A model generated the notes under the pieces. The model did no database searches. It had not been told where the DNA came from and worked only from the letters and a program-made list of their open reading frames with translations. Shown piece after piece: positions 1 through 11,545 of a stretch of DNA of 32,802 nucleotides; the stretch's first letter is position 1; each line of letters opens with the position of its first letter. The stretch is from Elysia marginata (taxonomy: Eukaryota; Mollusca; Gastropoda; Plakobranchidae). A program made the translations under genes and the position numbers. Where the stretch lies: positions 37,046-69,847 of the forward strand of contig BMAT01013056.1 in the NCBI GenBank assembly GCA_019649035.1, read 5' to 3'.

Positions 1-298
<298 letters not shown>

Positions 299-560
299 CC
301 CTGAAATGGCCCAAGGCGTTATACAATTTAAAACATAGAGAGACAATATTCACATTTTTCACTTTAAATAAGCCTACAATATTCTTTGATGTTAGATTAA
401 GATAATAATACCTATAAATGAGAAATGTTTTGCAGATCTAGAAGCAGCCAATTTAAAACCAGATAATTTCCTGATAAAATTTTCTCTGCCACTTTGTAGT
501 ACGCCCTAAGTGATTATAATATGCGTGTGCGTTCCTGTGTATCTACGGCTCCATGAAGCC

Positions 561-574
561 GTTGCTGGGATGAC
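561..574 (+). promoter_or_regulatory. Candidate RFX X-box
   Basis: The 14-mer GTTGCTGGGATGAC resembles the RFX-factor X-box (GTHNYY-AT-RRNAAC). The left half fits fully, the spacer is GG instead of AT, and the right half has one mismatch (G for A at its fourth base). It lies 12 bp upstream of the start codon at 586. X-boxes near the start are typical of ciliary genes, which suits an RIIa-type protein. It is an imperfect match and could be chance. Confidence 0.4.
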
Positions 575-581
575 ATATAAA

Positions 582-593
582 CAAGATGGCGGA
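582..593 (+). promoter_or_regulatory. TISU / YY1-type initiator element around the start codon
   Basis: CAAGATGGCGGA spans the ATG at 586 and matches the TISU consensus SAASATGGCGGC at 11 of 12 positions. The same bases form a YY1 core. TISU drives transcription and scanning-independent initiation on very short 5' leaders. The match therefore fixes this ATG as the start and predicts a leader of only some tens of bases or fewer. Confidence 0.6.
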
Positions 594-708
594 CAGCACG
601 GTTCAAGCTTCTACTGCTGGCGTAAACGATTGTTCAGAACCTGTTGAAGATCCTTACAACAAGGCAATTACCTATTTAGAACGCCACAACATTCTACAGC
701 TTTTCCAG
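586..708 (+). CDS. RIIa-domain gene, exon 1
   Basis: Forty-one codons beginning MADSTVQAS and ending NILQLFQ, interrupted in phase 0 at CAG/GTTTGG. Reading on through the donor would give a further 55 codons without homology to the fold, so splicing at 708 is preferred. The ATG has a purine at -3 and G at +4. Confidence 0.85.
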
Positions 709-3700
709 GTTTGGAAACGTGCTTTTTTAAGTTATGTCCGATTTTTTCTCTTTTTGATTCGAGAATTTAGATCTATGTCCGCCTACTCCGTTCTGGGGAC
801 TCAGGACTGGTTCAGTTTAATGGTTCTGTACATTTGGCCTCGACGAAATAAAGAGAATTGGGACAGTTTTAGATGATCTTATGTTATTTTATGTTCTTTC
901 CTGTCAAACTAAGCCCATTTACAAAGTATATGTAATTCAAGATAAGGTCCATGATTTCTTTATATTATTTTTGCACTAATTTCGTTAAGGCCAAAATAGA
1001 TGGGACCATTGAAACTTAATTAGGTATTTTCAAAGTGCCCGCATTACAAGACTTTTATCACGTGATGTAGGGACTGCTTCCCCACATCCTAGTACTAAAC
1101 ACTTCACAGCCATCGACTTAACTTTTGTTTCTATCGACTTTTCTTCATCAGATCTATTTTAAAAATTATTGGCTTAATTTTAATTAGGGCCCTACCTAAA
1201 CACACCCAACAAAATCCTCAACTCTACGACAGAATGAGAGCAAGGCGCATCATTTCTTTTTCATTATGTCTCCATAAAAAACAGACCTTGACCTAGGGGT
1301 ATGTTTTGAGTTCAAGTTTTTTAAAAAATATTTTCAAAGTCTACTGAACCTTATACATGAGTACTAAAATCTTTATAATCATGAAAACCCGTCTAAATTC
1401 TAGATCTATCTTTCTACACCAGATTTAGATCTATGTACACAGTATTCAAATCTGAAGTGACCTATTTACTACTGGGACTTTCCCCTCAAACCGGACGTAC
1501 TGCTTTTCTAGGCTTTCCCGATATGCTTTTTAAAGCTGATAACTCGCCCAAGACGTACAGTTGAACCGAGCAGTAACCACAGCCTCTGGGGAACGAAGAA
1601 ACATGAATCTGAAGCCGCAAACTTAAACTTATAAAATATCTATTATCATTTGAGGCAAATTCTATATAAAATTACTAAACAGGCTGCTGGCAAAATCGGC
1701 TGGTGCAGTGTCTGGGTCGACATTTTATAGTATGCAATTACAAGTTTTTCTACGCTTATAAGGCTCAGCTGTACATAAGCCTGCATTTTAAGTACCCCTC
1801 GATCATATTCTCAAGCGGTTATAACAAGGTTCGTAGACAATCAAGACTAAAAACGATGAAAAAAAGTCAAGAAAAGAGGGCGGAATCCTTTCTCTTCTGT
1901 ATTGTTTACACGCGGATCAGCGAAGCAAGACTCTTGGTCACGTGAGAGCTATTTTTAGAGAAAACACCTAATTAACCAGAGTTCCGTTCTGTGGTGAAAT
2001 CCACTAGATCTAAGCAATGACAGTCAAATCCCTTCGATCTAAGCAATGGCAGTACAAGGAATCCCGAAATTCAAAATTAGATTCTAATGTAATTAGATCT
2101 AGATCTAAATTTTGTTTTAATAGGCCTATGATCCATTGAGGGGAAATTCTCACCAATATGAATGTTATTTGTTGACTGAAAGTTTTCAGTACACTTGTAA
2201 CAGTTCTGATCTTTATCTTAATAGGGTCACCTGTGTTTTTGGAAAACACCAATGTAATCTGCCTTCTGTGTTGCAGATTGTGCACCTTTTGTGTGGCATA
2301 AAAAATATTATGCACCTTAAATGAAACGCTCCCCCTTGATACAAAATTCTGCACCAACAGTGAGAACCATGTGGAAGATATGTGGTAGAACCATTTATAA
2401 AATTTGAGATGGGTTCAAAGTCTTCAGAAAAGTTAAAAAGCTTTTTTAAGATTAACCTCTTCACGTTTTTAAAACTCATGACCAACATTTTAGTATTAGA
2501 TCTAGCTTTATTTTTGTTATGTAGGCCTATAGCATGTAGGCCTATATGTTAGGTTCGGATCTTATCACATAGAAATGTATAATACATCCTTGTACAACAT
2601 ACTAGAGCTGGTCAAAGCGGTTAATAAAGCTGGTTGTCTTATTTTTATTGAAGAATAATAATAGCCAATTGTTGTTGAAAAAATAAAGATGATTAGGAAT
2701 TTGAGCAGTTTGTTTGGTGGGTCAGGCAAAGAGTATATAAATTATATACTAGATATGCATCAATATAATTATGCAACTACACCTAGGCCTATAGTTATAA
2801 TAGTATCTCTCTATCTATCATTGCTTCTTGCATAAAAATAAACATATTTTAAACAATATTCACCAAACCATGGAGATTCCTCTTGTAAGTCTTTTGTAAT
2901 TGTAAAGGGTCTTATAATCAGGCAATTTTATCTAACTTAAAGTGAGACTATGATCATTACAAAAGTTATAAAAAAGTTTCTGGTCAGCCTAATAATTAAA
3001 GACGTGAATAAGAACATGAAATATTTACTTTTAAAGTCATTTACAGAGAACAGTTTAAAAAACTTGGCTTTCATATGGCTTTGATGTCATTATGCTATTG
3101 AGGCTGTTTTTTTTTCTTTATCTAAAAATCAATGTGCTGTAAGTGATTCAGATAAGATAGATGAGATTTACATCTTTATGAGTGTAATTTGTTTGGATAT
3201 GTATACACATGTACCAGAACACGGATCATATGACAAAGCTAACAAAATTCTGAACAAAAAAAAAACAATAACAAAAAAACAAACAAACAAAAGTATGTAC
3301 ATATACCAGTAGATATGGCAAAGTTAACAGAATCAAATGAATAGTCACATGCAAAGAAAACAGAAAAAAAATTTGTGTCTCCTTTTTCGTTTGTATTTTT
3401 GTTCTCCTATAAGGCCAATGATTTCAATGGATTTTGTCTGAAACGCCTGAAGTCATTGATGTTTGCACAAATAATTTCTGCCCAAAGGTTATACAATTTT
3501 CTATAAACACGTCCTGTTAATTAAAAAAAAAAAACAAAGTGGTATTACTATAATGCAAGTACTTTGGATTAAATTAATTTTAAACAAAGCATGTTCGTAT
3601 TCTTTTTTTTATGCATAACAAGTACATTTAAAAGTGATGTAATGGTCTACTAATAGACTCTCAGCTTTTGGAACAAGAGGTCTGGTAGTCTAGCCCTGTG

Positions 3701-4257
3701 TTTGGCAGGTTGACATTTAGTCCTTGAGAAAGGCTATTTTCACACATTTCTTTCTGCACTGAGGCGTAAAATGAGTAAACGGCTATAGGCATTGGAAAAG
3801 CTTGTCAATGATGCACTTTAATAGCTGCTGTTCTGTGAGTTCAGAAGGTTGTTTGATTGATTATGGCTTATCAATGAATGCATGGAAAAAGCTCTTAGAG
3901 CATTTAGTGGATTAGGCTCTCTGTAAAAGCGCTGTTTTTCTTTCATATAAAAGTTGAGAATAGCTTGGTTATGTTTATTAATTTAAACATGGAACAATAA
4001 ATTTTAGATTGGCCAGAAAGAGGAGTGAAAAGTAAGTGGTTATTTTTCAAATAAAAAAACCTTGTAAATGGAAATCATATATAGGTAAAGGATAATATCA
4101 ATTTATCTTGAATTTGAACTTCTCTTATTTTTTCCCCCCTCCCTTTTAGCATTTGACCTCAGATGTAATATTCCACCGCCCTGATGATCCTTTGGACTAT
4201 CTTATAAAAGAAGTTCAACAGATGAAAGCTCAGAGAGACCAGACAGCCTCTAAATGA
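586..4257 (+). CDS. RIIa/DPY30-type docking-domain small protein, TEX55-like (two exons)
   Basis: The coding sequence joins 586-708 to 4150-4257 and gives a complete 76-residue protein. The join is phase 0, with a consensus donor (CAG/GT) and an acceptor after a T/C-rich tract ending TTTTAG. Residues 1-22 form a polar N-terminus. From about residue 23 the pattern YNKAITYLERHNILQLFQ, then a helix with FHRPDDPLDYLIKEVQ, is the classic RIIa/DPY30 signature: helix I with a hydrophobic face, then the RPxDPxxYL turn that opens helix II. Proteins with this fold dimerize and dock amphipathic helices of A-kinase anchoring or radial-spoke proteins, often in sperm flagella and cilia. From memory it looks closest to the C-terminal part of vertebrate TEX55; EFCAB10 and the AK5 N-terminus share the fold. 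No other domain is present. The fold call is strong and the orthology tentative. Confidence 0.85.
709..4149 (+). other. Intron 1 of the RIIa-domain gene
   Basis: This 3.4-kb AT-rich intron has no convincing coding segment. It holds four of the five TAGGCCTA octamers, clustered AGATCT-type words, two CACGTG E-boxes (near 1058 and 1938; the first lies in the palindrome ATCACGTGAT) and an 18-bp direct repeat at 2007-2053. The part from about 1450 to 1960 is less AT-rich, but nothing in it could be identified. Confidence 0.7.
2007..2053. repeat. Short direct repeat, period 29 bp
   Basis: GATCTAAGCAATGACAGT (2007-2024) recurs as GATCTAAGCAATGGCAGT (2036-2053), with one mismatch in 18. It is probably a local slippage duplication within a region rich in AGATCT. 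Confidence 0.8.
4150..4257 (+). CDS. RIIa-domain gene, exon 2 (terminal)
   Basis: Thirty-five codons plus TGA at 4255-4257, entered in phase 0 after TTTTAG at 4144-4149. It encodes HLTSDVIFHRPDDPLDYLIK and a charged tail ending QRDQTASK. The RPDDPLDYL segment is the diagnostic second half of the RIIa/DPY30 fold. That the exon completes the fold exactly where exon 1 stops is the best evidence for the splice. Confidence 0.88.
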   Translation, partial: HLTSDVIFHRPDDPLDYLIKEVQQMKAQRDQTASK

Positions 4258-6559
4258 ATATTGATTGTCGTAAATCTACAAAAAAATTGTGATGAGATTG
4301 TTTATGTTTTATGGCTTGCTGTGATGATAATTCTCTATGCATTTTCTTATTTTTTTTAAGAAAGAAAAAGAGCAGATTGAAAAATTTTTAAGAAGTGCCT
4401 GTGCCTACACCATTATTGACTGTAAAGCTTTCATTCTGCTCCTGTCATTAACCATAAAATGGCTAATAATTTAACTAAGCATTTGAATCATCGAATTTTT
4501 TATTGGCACTAATTGCAGGGTAACTCTTGTGATTTGAAAGCTTGGAATAAATGCATGCTATGCCAAAAAATGATAGAAAAAATATCCAAGCCTTTTACTT
4601 TGAACTGTCTATCTATCTTTTTTTTATTGTTATTTTGTTGTTCAGTTGTGGGCCTACATAAATTTTACATTTATGTTCATAAAAAATGCCTACATAAATC
4701 TTGTTTTAATGTCAAAATGATGTAAAAAAAAAAAAAGTTGATGAAATCCGCATGCATTTATGTCATCTTAAATGTAGCTGTCTTAATACGTCTCGTATAT
4801 ATATATATATATACACTCATACCCTGACACGAAAAGGTAAATAATTTCCTAAAAATTGGTGTTCAGTTCCCCCCCCCCTCTCTACACCTAAGCCAAATCC
4901 CCTTTTCTGGTTGTGAGAGTAATTAAGATCAGGTAGGATGTCATATCTCTCTATCTCTATCAAGTTCAGTAAGCATTGCAGTATGCCACTTGATCTATTT
5001 GCCTACATTAAAGTGCTTTATGTGTGTGGTTTGCTGTAAAGTCCTACTTTAAGATTTTAAAATAATTTTAAATTCCATGCCAGTCAGAATTCTTGCCAAT
5101 GTATTAAATGTTTACTGTAAAGATTTCTTGTTGGCGCTCCCAAAGATTACAGCATTGAATAAACTATATTGCAATTTTATTAAGCGTAATAACTGTAGTA
5201 TTCATATCGATTAAATTGTATTTTTTTACCCCCAGTATAGATCTAATGACACAACAACTGAATTCTATGTTGTTGTTTCTTCTGTTCTGCAGAGCATTGT
5301 TTGTGGAAGAAATTAAAGAAACAACAAAACTCAGAGGTTGTAGTTTTTCTATGTTTTGTGAATTTGATATATCTTTCTTCCACAAACTTTTCAAAAATTA
5401 ATTTCATATAGTTATTGTGAGAGAATCATAAACCTCAACTCTTAAAGTTGAACATCAGTAGAATTTACAGGAATGAGTAGCAATAAGGGAAAGATTCTCA
5501 AAACACCGTACCTACTTTGTTATATTCATGAATACAATTTTATGCCAAAACCAAGGAATTTGCTTAATTTGGATTACCAAACTACTCTGTACCAGATGTC
5601 ACAATGACTTGTAATTTGCATCTGTAACTTTCTGTATTTTTAACATAGTTTTGAAACATTTTTTTTTTGACAATTCAATTCATAATTAATGGCAACAGCA
5701 GTATTTGTGGCATCTTACGCTGCATTAGAGAATTCCTTTTCGCCCCAATTTTTTTTCGGTTTTATCACTATGTACAATGGCATTCATATTGGCTTTATGA
5801 ATTTTATTATAAGTTTAGGATTTTTGCTTTTAAATGCTTTATGTTCCATGTGAAGCCTACTGGTGTAATACACTGTAAATAAATATGCGTAGTGAGAAAA
5901 TGTGTTTAAATTATATTTTATACGGCTCTTGTTGGATTATTTTTAATGTCCTCAAATATATTATACAAATGAATACATTATAAATCAATAGATGAGTAAA
6001 ACATGAAGCCATTTATACGTAGTTTTAAATTTGACTAGATATTTTTCTCTAGTCCATCTAGAAGAAAAATAACAAGAATCCAGTCAGACACAAATTCAAA
6101 TTGAGGCTGAATTTTTTTTTTCAATATTGAGTAGCAATTTCACATCAATTTGTAAAAATCATGGTTTTAATACTAGTTAAAGTAAAGCTATGCTCAGTCC
6201 TTTTTTTTTTTTGTTTCAGTTTAGTCTATGTACATTGTACATTATTTTGGGACTGGTGTGATAAACTTGTTTTTGACATTTAATTGGTTTTTAATATTTA
6301 TTTTCGAAACAGTTGCCTTTTACACATTACCCCTTGATTGGATTCTTATATTGGGCCAGCACTGAAACAGTTAACATTTATCTACTATTTTTCACTTTAC
6401 AATAAAAAAATTAAATATGGTTAGTCTTCCACCGTCAAAGAGAGTCTAAGGACTTTCCATATTAAGCCCAGCAAGCTTATACACACCAGAGCAAATTCAA
6501 CTCAAATTTTAGAGCATTTCAGTAAGATTGTCTGTTAGGAGTTCAAATACTACCATTCT
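4258..6559. other. 3' UTR and intergenic AT-rich DNA
   Basis: No coding region with homology was seen. The first part is presumably the 3' UTR of the RIIa-domain gene. It includes a pure TA dinucleotide run (4796-4813), a C homopolymer near 4868, and GCCTACATAAAT written twice near 4654 and 4688. Short open frames here have no domain or codon signal. Confidence 0.6.
4546..4551 (+). promoter_or_regulatory. Candidate poly(A) signal of the RIIa-domain gene
   Basis: AATAAA lies 289 bases after the stop codon. Other AATAAA hexamers at 5158-5163 and 5878-5883 are equally possible; the last is followed by a GT-rich stretch (TGTGTTT). The sequence alone does not decide between them. Confidence 0.35.
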
Positions 6560-6743
6560 ACAAACTTCAAGCACTGCCTTTAACCAAGAACCAATTTTAC
6601 CAGTGGTTGGACTGAGGAAAGTGTGGATGAATTGCTTTACCAAGACAATTCTACTAAATCACAACATTAGTCAGGGTTTGGAATCAAACCCGCATTCGCT
6701 TAATCACAAGTCCGAAGTGAATACTACTGAGACTCGCTGCTCC
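6560..6743 (-). mobile_element. tRNA-headed SINE
   Basis: Read on the minus strand, GTCTCAGTAGT (6733-6723) fits an RNA polymerase III A box and GGTTTGATTCC (6690-6680) fits the B box. Their spacing of 43 bases is that of a tRNA. Downstream on the minus strand, from about 6654 to 6570, comes a segment containing CTTGGTAAAGC, TTTCCTCAGTCCAACCACTGG and GGTTCTTGGTTAAAGGCAG. This matches in outline a central block that recurs in tRNA-derived SINEs of many marine invertebrates (recalled, not searched). The head is mutated relative to a functional tRNA, so this is a SINE copy. Its 3' limit is approximate and no target-site duplication was identified. Confidence 0.7.
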
Positions 6744-7392
6744 ACAAGTATAAAATAATGCATGCAAATGGAAAAACGTTTTGCAGTAAGATTTTTTTTT
6801 ATAAGATCAAAATATTCTTATTTGCAAAACTTGTTTTTCATTTGAGAGATGTCGAACTATATCTTGATTCATTTTTTATGCTGCATATCTCAATCACAGC
6901 TTAAGTAGGCCTATATTTTATCATTTTTAATAAATAATATTTGTTTTACAAAGTTCTAAACATAGGACAATAATTTAACTATTTCATTCCATATGCTCCA
7001 AATTATCTTGGCACTATTTCTATTCGCCAACATTCAATGAATAAGAATATTAAGGTAAAAAAATGAAGACACATGTAGTCCTGTTTGGATATTTTGAAAT
7101 GCTTCAGAACAAAATTTAACTTTTAATTATTCAAAAATTGACTTATAAGTATACATGTATGTTGCAATAAAACATTTTAAACCAGTAATCTGAAAATAGC
7201 TCAAATTAAGGAAATACATGTATTTGAATTATCCCTGTTTGAATTATACAGACTCGGCTGCATCTGAAACAAAAATGAACAATTGCTTTTAATCTCTGAT
7301 GCTTACCATACAGTGAGATTTTAACAAAAACTCTTGTGTTTCAAAGAACTCTCATTAACCCTAATCGTATGTTGCGTATTTCTACCTAACAG

Positions 7393-7519
7393 TATGTTGG
7401 GGGTCGAGTTTGACCCCGTGTTTGGTAATGAGAAAAAAAACAACACAGTCCTATCCATATGTAAGGGGTACATTTTGATCCCACGATTCTTATAGAGGAA
7501 AAAAACATATTCCTATCCA
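7393..7519. repeat. Two-copy tandem repeat inside the MITE (65 and 62 bp)
   Basis: Unit 1 (7393-7457) and unit 2 (7458-7519) both start TATGT and contain GGGGT-N-TTTGA-YCCC. Each then runs through an A-rich stretch to CCTATCCA. They are diverged but align along their full length. The first carries the hairpin GGGGTCGAGTTTGACCCC. Confidence 0.7.
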
Positions 7520-8040
7520 TATGACCATTTCTTCAGTTCTTACCTATAACTGCGGAACATGGGCACCTACACAATCACGAGAAGAAAGACTTAACGCGTT
7601 CCATAGAAAACAACTAAAGAAAGTACTCAACATCAAGTACCCCATGAAAATAACAAATTCATCTCTGTACAATAAGTGCAATGAACGCCCTCTCTCAATA
7701 TTTATTCTTGAAAGTCGTTGGCGCCTCTGTGTCATATATTGAGACAAGACAGGCAAATTCCCGCTAATCAAGCAATGAGCGGATATTTGGTGACGGGAGG
7801 CAGCAAATTCAAAGGACGTCCACTAACAACACTCCCTGTCGTCCTCAACCGAGACCTTTCCCGAATCATAAACAGCAACTTGCAATTGAAAAGCAGCCAC
7901 GATCTAGAGCACCTGAGATCTATAGCACAGCAGAGAGACGAGTGGACCAAGCTTACAGCGAGGATTCGAGAAGCAGCCGAGGCGTCCCAGTCGGAGCACT
8001 GAGATGCGAAAGGCCCTAAGTCAAGTAAGTCATATGACCA
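7518..8040 (+). mobile_element. 5'-truncated LINE insertion with 10-bp target-site duplication
   Basis: CATATGACCA at 7518-7527 and again at 8031-8040 flanks a 503-bp insert. The insert encodes the C-terminal end of a non-LTR reverse transcriptase: YNCGTWA (the equivalent of the usual LLYGCETW), AFHRKQLKKVLNIKYP, ESRWRLC, then HILRQDRQIPANQAM, FKGRPLTTLPV and a charged tail ending EAAEASQSEH before TGA at 8000-8002. The frame breaks near 7730, apparently by loss of two bases after ESRWRL, so the copy is dead. After the stop come about 28 bases ending in AAGT-type direct repeats (AAGTCAAGTAAGT), a likely LINE 3' tail. The RT catalytic core was never copied in. The LINE clade is uncertain. Confidence 0.85.
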
Positions 8041-8087
8041 CTGATCACTGGGGTCGAAAAATACCATCGACGTACGATTAGGATTAA

Positions 8088-11000
8088 AGCATTTTTTGCA
8101 GTTTTCTCTAAATTAAGAAGCAGAGAGGATTAGGTTAAAATGGTGAGTAATCAGCACTACTATAAACTTTACCATTGATAAATAGGTCAACAATGAGAAG
8201 TTTGAAGGCAAACAATTAAATTTTGTCTCTTTTGGTTCTCTAAGGTTTTATACAGGCAGAAAGTGAGGGGTTGAGAAAAAAGTGTTTATGGGCATTAAAA
8301 TCAATGCTGGATTAAGATGTTTAAGATATGCTGCCAGGGATTTTTGGTAATTTCTTTATCTTTTCACTTTAAGTGTCAGATAACTGTTTTCTCAACATTT
8401 TGCGCGAATAAACTGATTTGTAATCTTGTGATTTCCAAAACAAATCATAGGGCCTAAATAGAAAGAATAAAGAACAAATGGAATCCTAAATCTTAATCCT
8501 TTCACCAATTGTTCTTCTTACCCATGTTGTTTAATAAGGGTTCGCAGCACATATGAACACCATCAAAAAGTATTATAGGTAAAACAAAGTTTGTCTAACG
8601 TTATCCAAGGCTATATGTGAATGTACCTTGATTTTGTTAGTTGTTATATTAGCACTTAGTAAAATTGTTGTTTTTTCCATAGTGGTCCCTTTATTGTATA
8701 ATGCGAGTGTATAATTGCTCATCTGTAAAGCTTAAAAAACAGGATAGGAATAAGATGATGTACAAATGAGTATACACAATAGAATTTTAGAGAATGATCA
8801 AAACGACAAGGCTGATTAAGTGTAATTAAAAAGATTAAATCAAAATTATTTGAAAAACCAAAATCATTTTACGTACAAAAACCATTCACCTTACAAACAT
8901 ATTTTTTAATGCAGTCATGCCTCACAAAAAAAGTTTCAAATAGGCCTGAAATTTGCTTATTTAAAGATGATGATTGCTATCTATTAGGGTTCTCAAAGAT
9001 ATTTTAGATCACAAAATTGAGCTTTTAGTTTACTCAGGTCAGATTCTTGAACTTGCCACAAATTCAAGAACATCAATTTTATCAATAGCAAAGGCAGTTT
9101 AATGGAAGAAAAGAACAGCTGGTACTGATTAAAGATTCTTCATACCATTTTGACATGAAAATTAAGTATGGTTTTACAAAAAAGTGTATTAAGTAAGTTG
9201 GTGTCATTTATTTCACACACAAACACAACATTGGGTAGCTTTTTTTAAATAATGTAAAAAGTTTTAGAGCTTTGATACCAATTTTTTTCTTAAATTACAA
9301 ATATAATGTTTAGCTAAGTTCCTATATAATAATTGATATGCTCTTAAAACTGTTTGCCATTCAGTACAAAACTTTGAGTGTGATCTTGATAGATGCAAGA
9401 TTCATTGTTGTTAGTTTATAAACTTGCCCACATAATGACAAAACTTCATCAAACCTTATTTCAAATTATAAACTTGAAAGAAAAAAGTACAGGTTACTTG
9501 CTACTATTATTAAAGATAATAAACAAGTGCTATACATATTAATCTTTTTACTTCATAATAAACCCAAATTTTTAAAAAAATGAAATAATGATGCACTATT
9601 CCTATGTCTATCTTATCAGATACATTAAAGACAGCAAAGCATTTTTTTATCTAATTATGCCTTTATTATTAGACTTAACAAAGACAGTAAAGTTTTAAAA
9701 AATTCTAATTTTTCAACAAGTCTACCAACAGTGTCAAGCCTAAAGAGGCAAGTCGTCGTTTTTAACCTGTTGGTAAAGTAAAAACCAAAAAAAACACAAA
9801 ATGCGAGAAATTCCTAAAAACCAAAGCTGAAAGCTGTGATCATAATTGCTTTGATTTAAGTGTCACATGAAATTGTAATTCTTCAAAGTCCTGCAATGTC
9901 CAACTCATTAGTGCTGACTTTTGGAAATGTATACAGTGGAAACCCTTGCTAGAGTCAACACCTTAAGGGCAAATTGTTGCTTAAAACCAACTGTTACACA
10001 CTCCATCCCATTTCATTTTGTATATCTTTATGCTTTTGTAATGATTAAAGTCATTGCTTGAAGTCAACACATTTTTTTGGTCCCAGGGCATAGACTGTAT
10101 AAGGATTCCACAGTCTATATTTCCAGTTGGATCAGATTTATTAAAACACAACATCAAGTCACATAAAAGAAAAAAAAACCAACATAAGGCTAACATTAAG
10201 TTTCTCCATCACAAAAGAATGGAATGTAAAATTAAAACTTAATGGTGCATTCTCTATAAGCCTTTAACTTTTAACTTATTCTATTTTGCTGTTACAACTG
10301 GCATTATTAGCTTTTACAAATAAGTATGCAACTGCTTACACACCTTCTGATAAAGGTTGAGCGGACGCACTTTTTTTAAATCCTATTTTTTTAAGCATAA
10401 AGACTGGTAAAAAAAAATATAAGGGAGTACAACAAATATTTGATTCTAGTATCTATATGATGACCGTTGGTGTACTGGTACCAAATTTGATGACAGCAAC
10501 ATTAGATCTGATCAGCTTATTGGTTTTAAAACATCAAAATTATCCGTACTAGGCATATTAGGCTGTGCCTCTCCAAAGAAATTTGATGTTGGCTTAGTTT
10601 CTGTTGGCTTAGAGGAACAAGTACTTTCAATCGTGGTATAAATAAGGACAAAAGTATACTTTTTAACAGTGTGCTTAACAAGAGTGATGATGAAATAATA
10701 AGCTTCAAAGATAGTTTGACATTATATCATGATAAGAAGAAATGTAGACAATCATTATATTATTTTATACGGAAGGTTTGTTTGAACACTTGAACTGGAA
10801 TGGGGAACAATCTTTTTGATTATGTTTGATGTATGTAAACACTTTTATATTAAGATGTAGCATGGGCAGTATTTAATTTTGCTTTAGTTCTTATCCTTCT
10901 CTGAAACCTACTCATTGTCTTGTTTGTCTCACTCATAAAGATTATGCCATTGGACTATTTTTGTAGCTCTCCCATGAAATGAGTTTACATGCAGTGCTGG

Positions 11001-11205
11001 CTGATTCAAGAAAATGGACACCAGTATTTTCGAATACATGGTCTAATTTTTACTAAAAAATTTCTTTGCATAACTTAAAAGTTTGTGATGATTTTTTTTT
11101 TATCATATTCACTGACAAGACTATCAAAAACAAATTTTTAAATGTATTTTAAAGTATGTTGGAACATGGTAATGCTCTTTAGGCTTTTATAGTCTTTTAA
11201 GGTCA
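8088..11205. other. AT-rich intergenic DNA without recognised features
   Basis: About 3.1 kb with many A and T runs. The open frames present are short, are equally frequent on both strands and show no known domains. No RNA gene, tandem array or clear transposon end was seen. Confidence 0.6.
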
Positions 11206-11545
11206 ATAAGGTGACACTCATTAACTTTAACAGAGCCATTGTGGAGAGCATGTTAACTCAATCGATTATTGTTTGGTTTGATAGAACAATAAAAAAGGAC
11301 ATTAAAAGACGGAACTCAATTGTCATAACCGTACAAAAGTTAATTGGTGTGAATCTGTCATCTCATAAAAGTATATGAAGAAAGAATTTAAGCCAGAACA
11401 GAAAAGATCTTGAAAGATGATACCACCCAGCAAGGAAATATTTTAAATTTCAACCCACAAGCGAAGACTAAGTGGATTCAAAGGAAATGAAAGATTAGTT
11501 TTTAGCTTCTTTTCCTAAGCCATAAAACATTTTAATGGAACTTGA
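11206..11545 (+). pseudogene. Decayed LINE reverse transcriptase 3' end (L2/CR1-like)
   Basis: One frame from about 11212 reads NFNRAIVESMLTQSIIVWFD, then IKKDIKRRNSIV, QKLIGVNL and, after a stop, YHPARKYFKFQPTSED. This follows the order of the C-terminal thumb region of L2/CR1-type LINEs (FYxxxIESVL, xxWFG, HPxxxxFxLLPSGRR), recalled rather than searched. At least four in-frame stops are present and the motifs are eroded, so it is an old fragment. Neither end nor a target duplication could be defined. Confidence 0.6.

Larger units (their letters stand above)
7355..8087. mobile_element. piggyBac-type MITE (TTAA target sites, terminal inverted repeats) interrupted by a LINE
   Basis: TTAA at 7355-7358 and 8084-8087 bracket inverted ends. 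The left end starts CCCTAATCGTATGTTG, and the reverse complement of the right end starts TCCTAATCGTACGTCG, so 13 of the first 16 bases agree. TTAA duplications with CCY-type ends are the mark of the piggyBac superfamily. No transposase remains. Removing the inserted LINE and one copy of its target duplication leaves an element of about 212 bp, a typical non-autonomous MITE. Inside the left end is a two-copy tandem repeat, and GGGGTC-type words occur near both ends (GGGGTCGAGTTTGACCCC near 7400; GGGGTCG near 8050). Confidence 0.75.

Noticed and set aside
5216..5401. 61-codon plus-strand frame after a TTCTGTTCTGCAG acceptor-like site
   Set aside because: The RIIa gene already ends upstream with a stop codon, the peptide has no homology, and an overlapping minus-strand frame is equally long.
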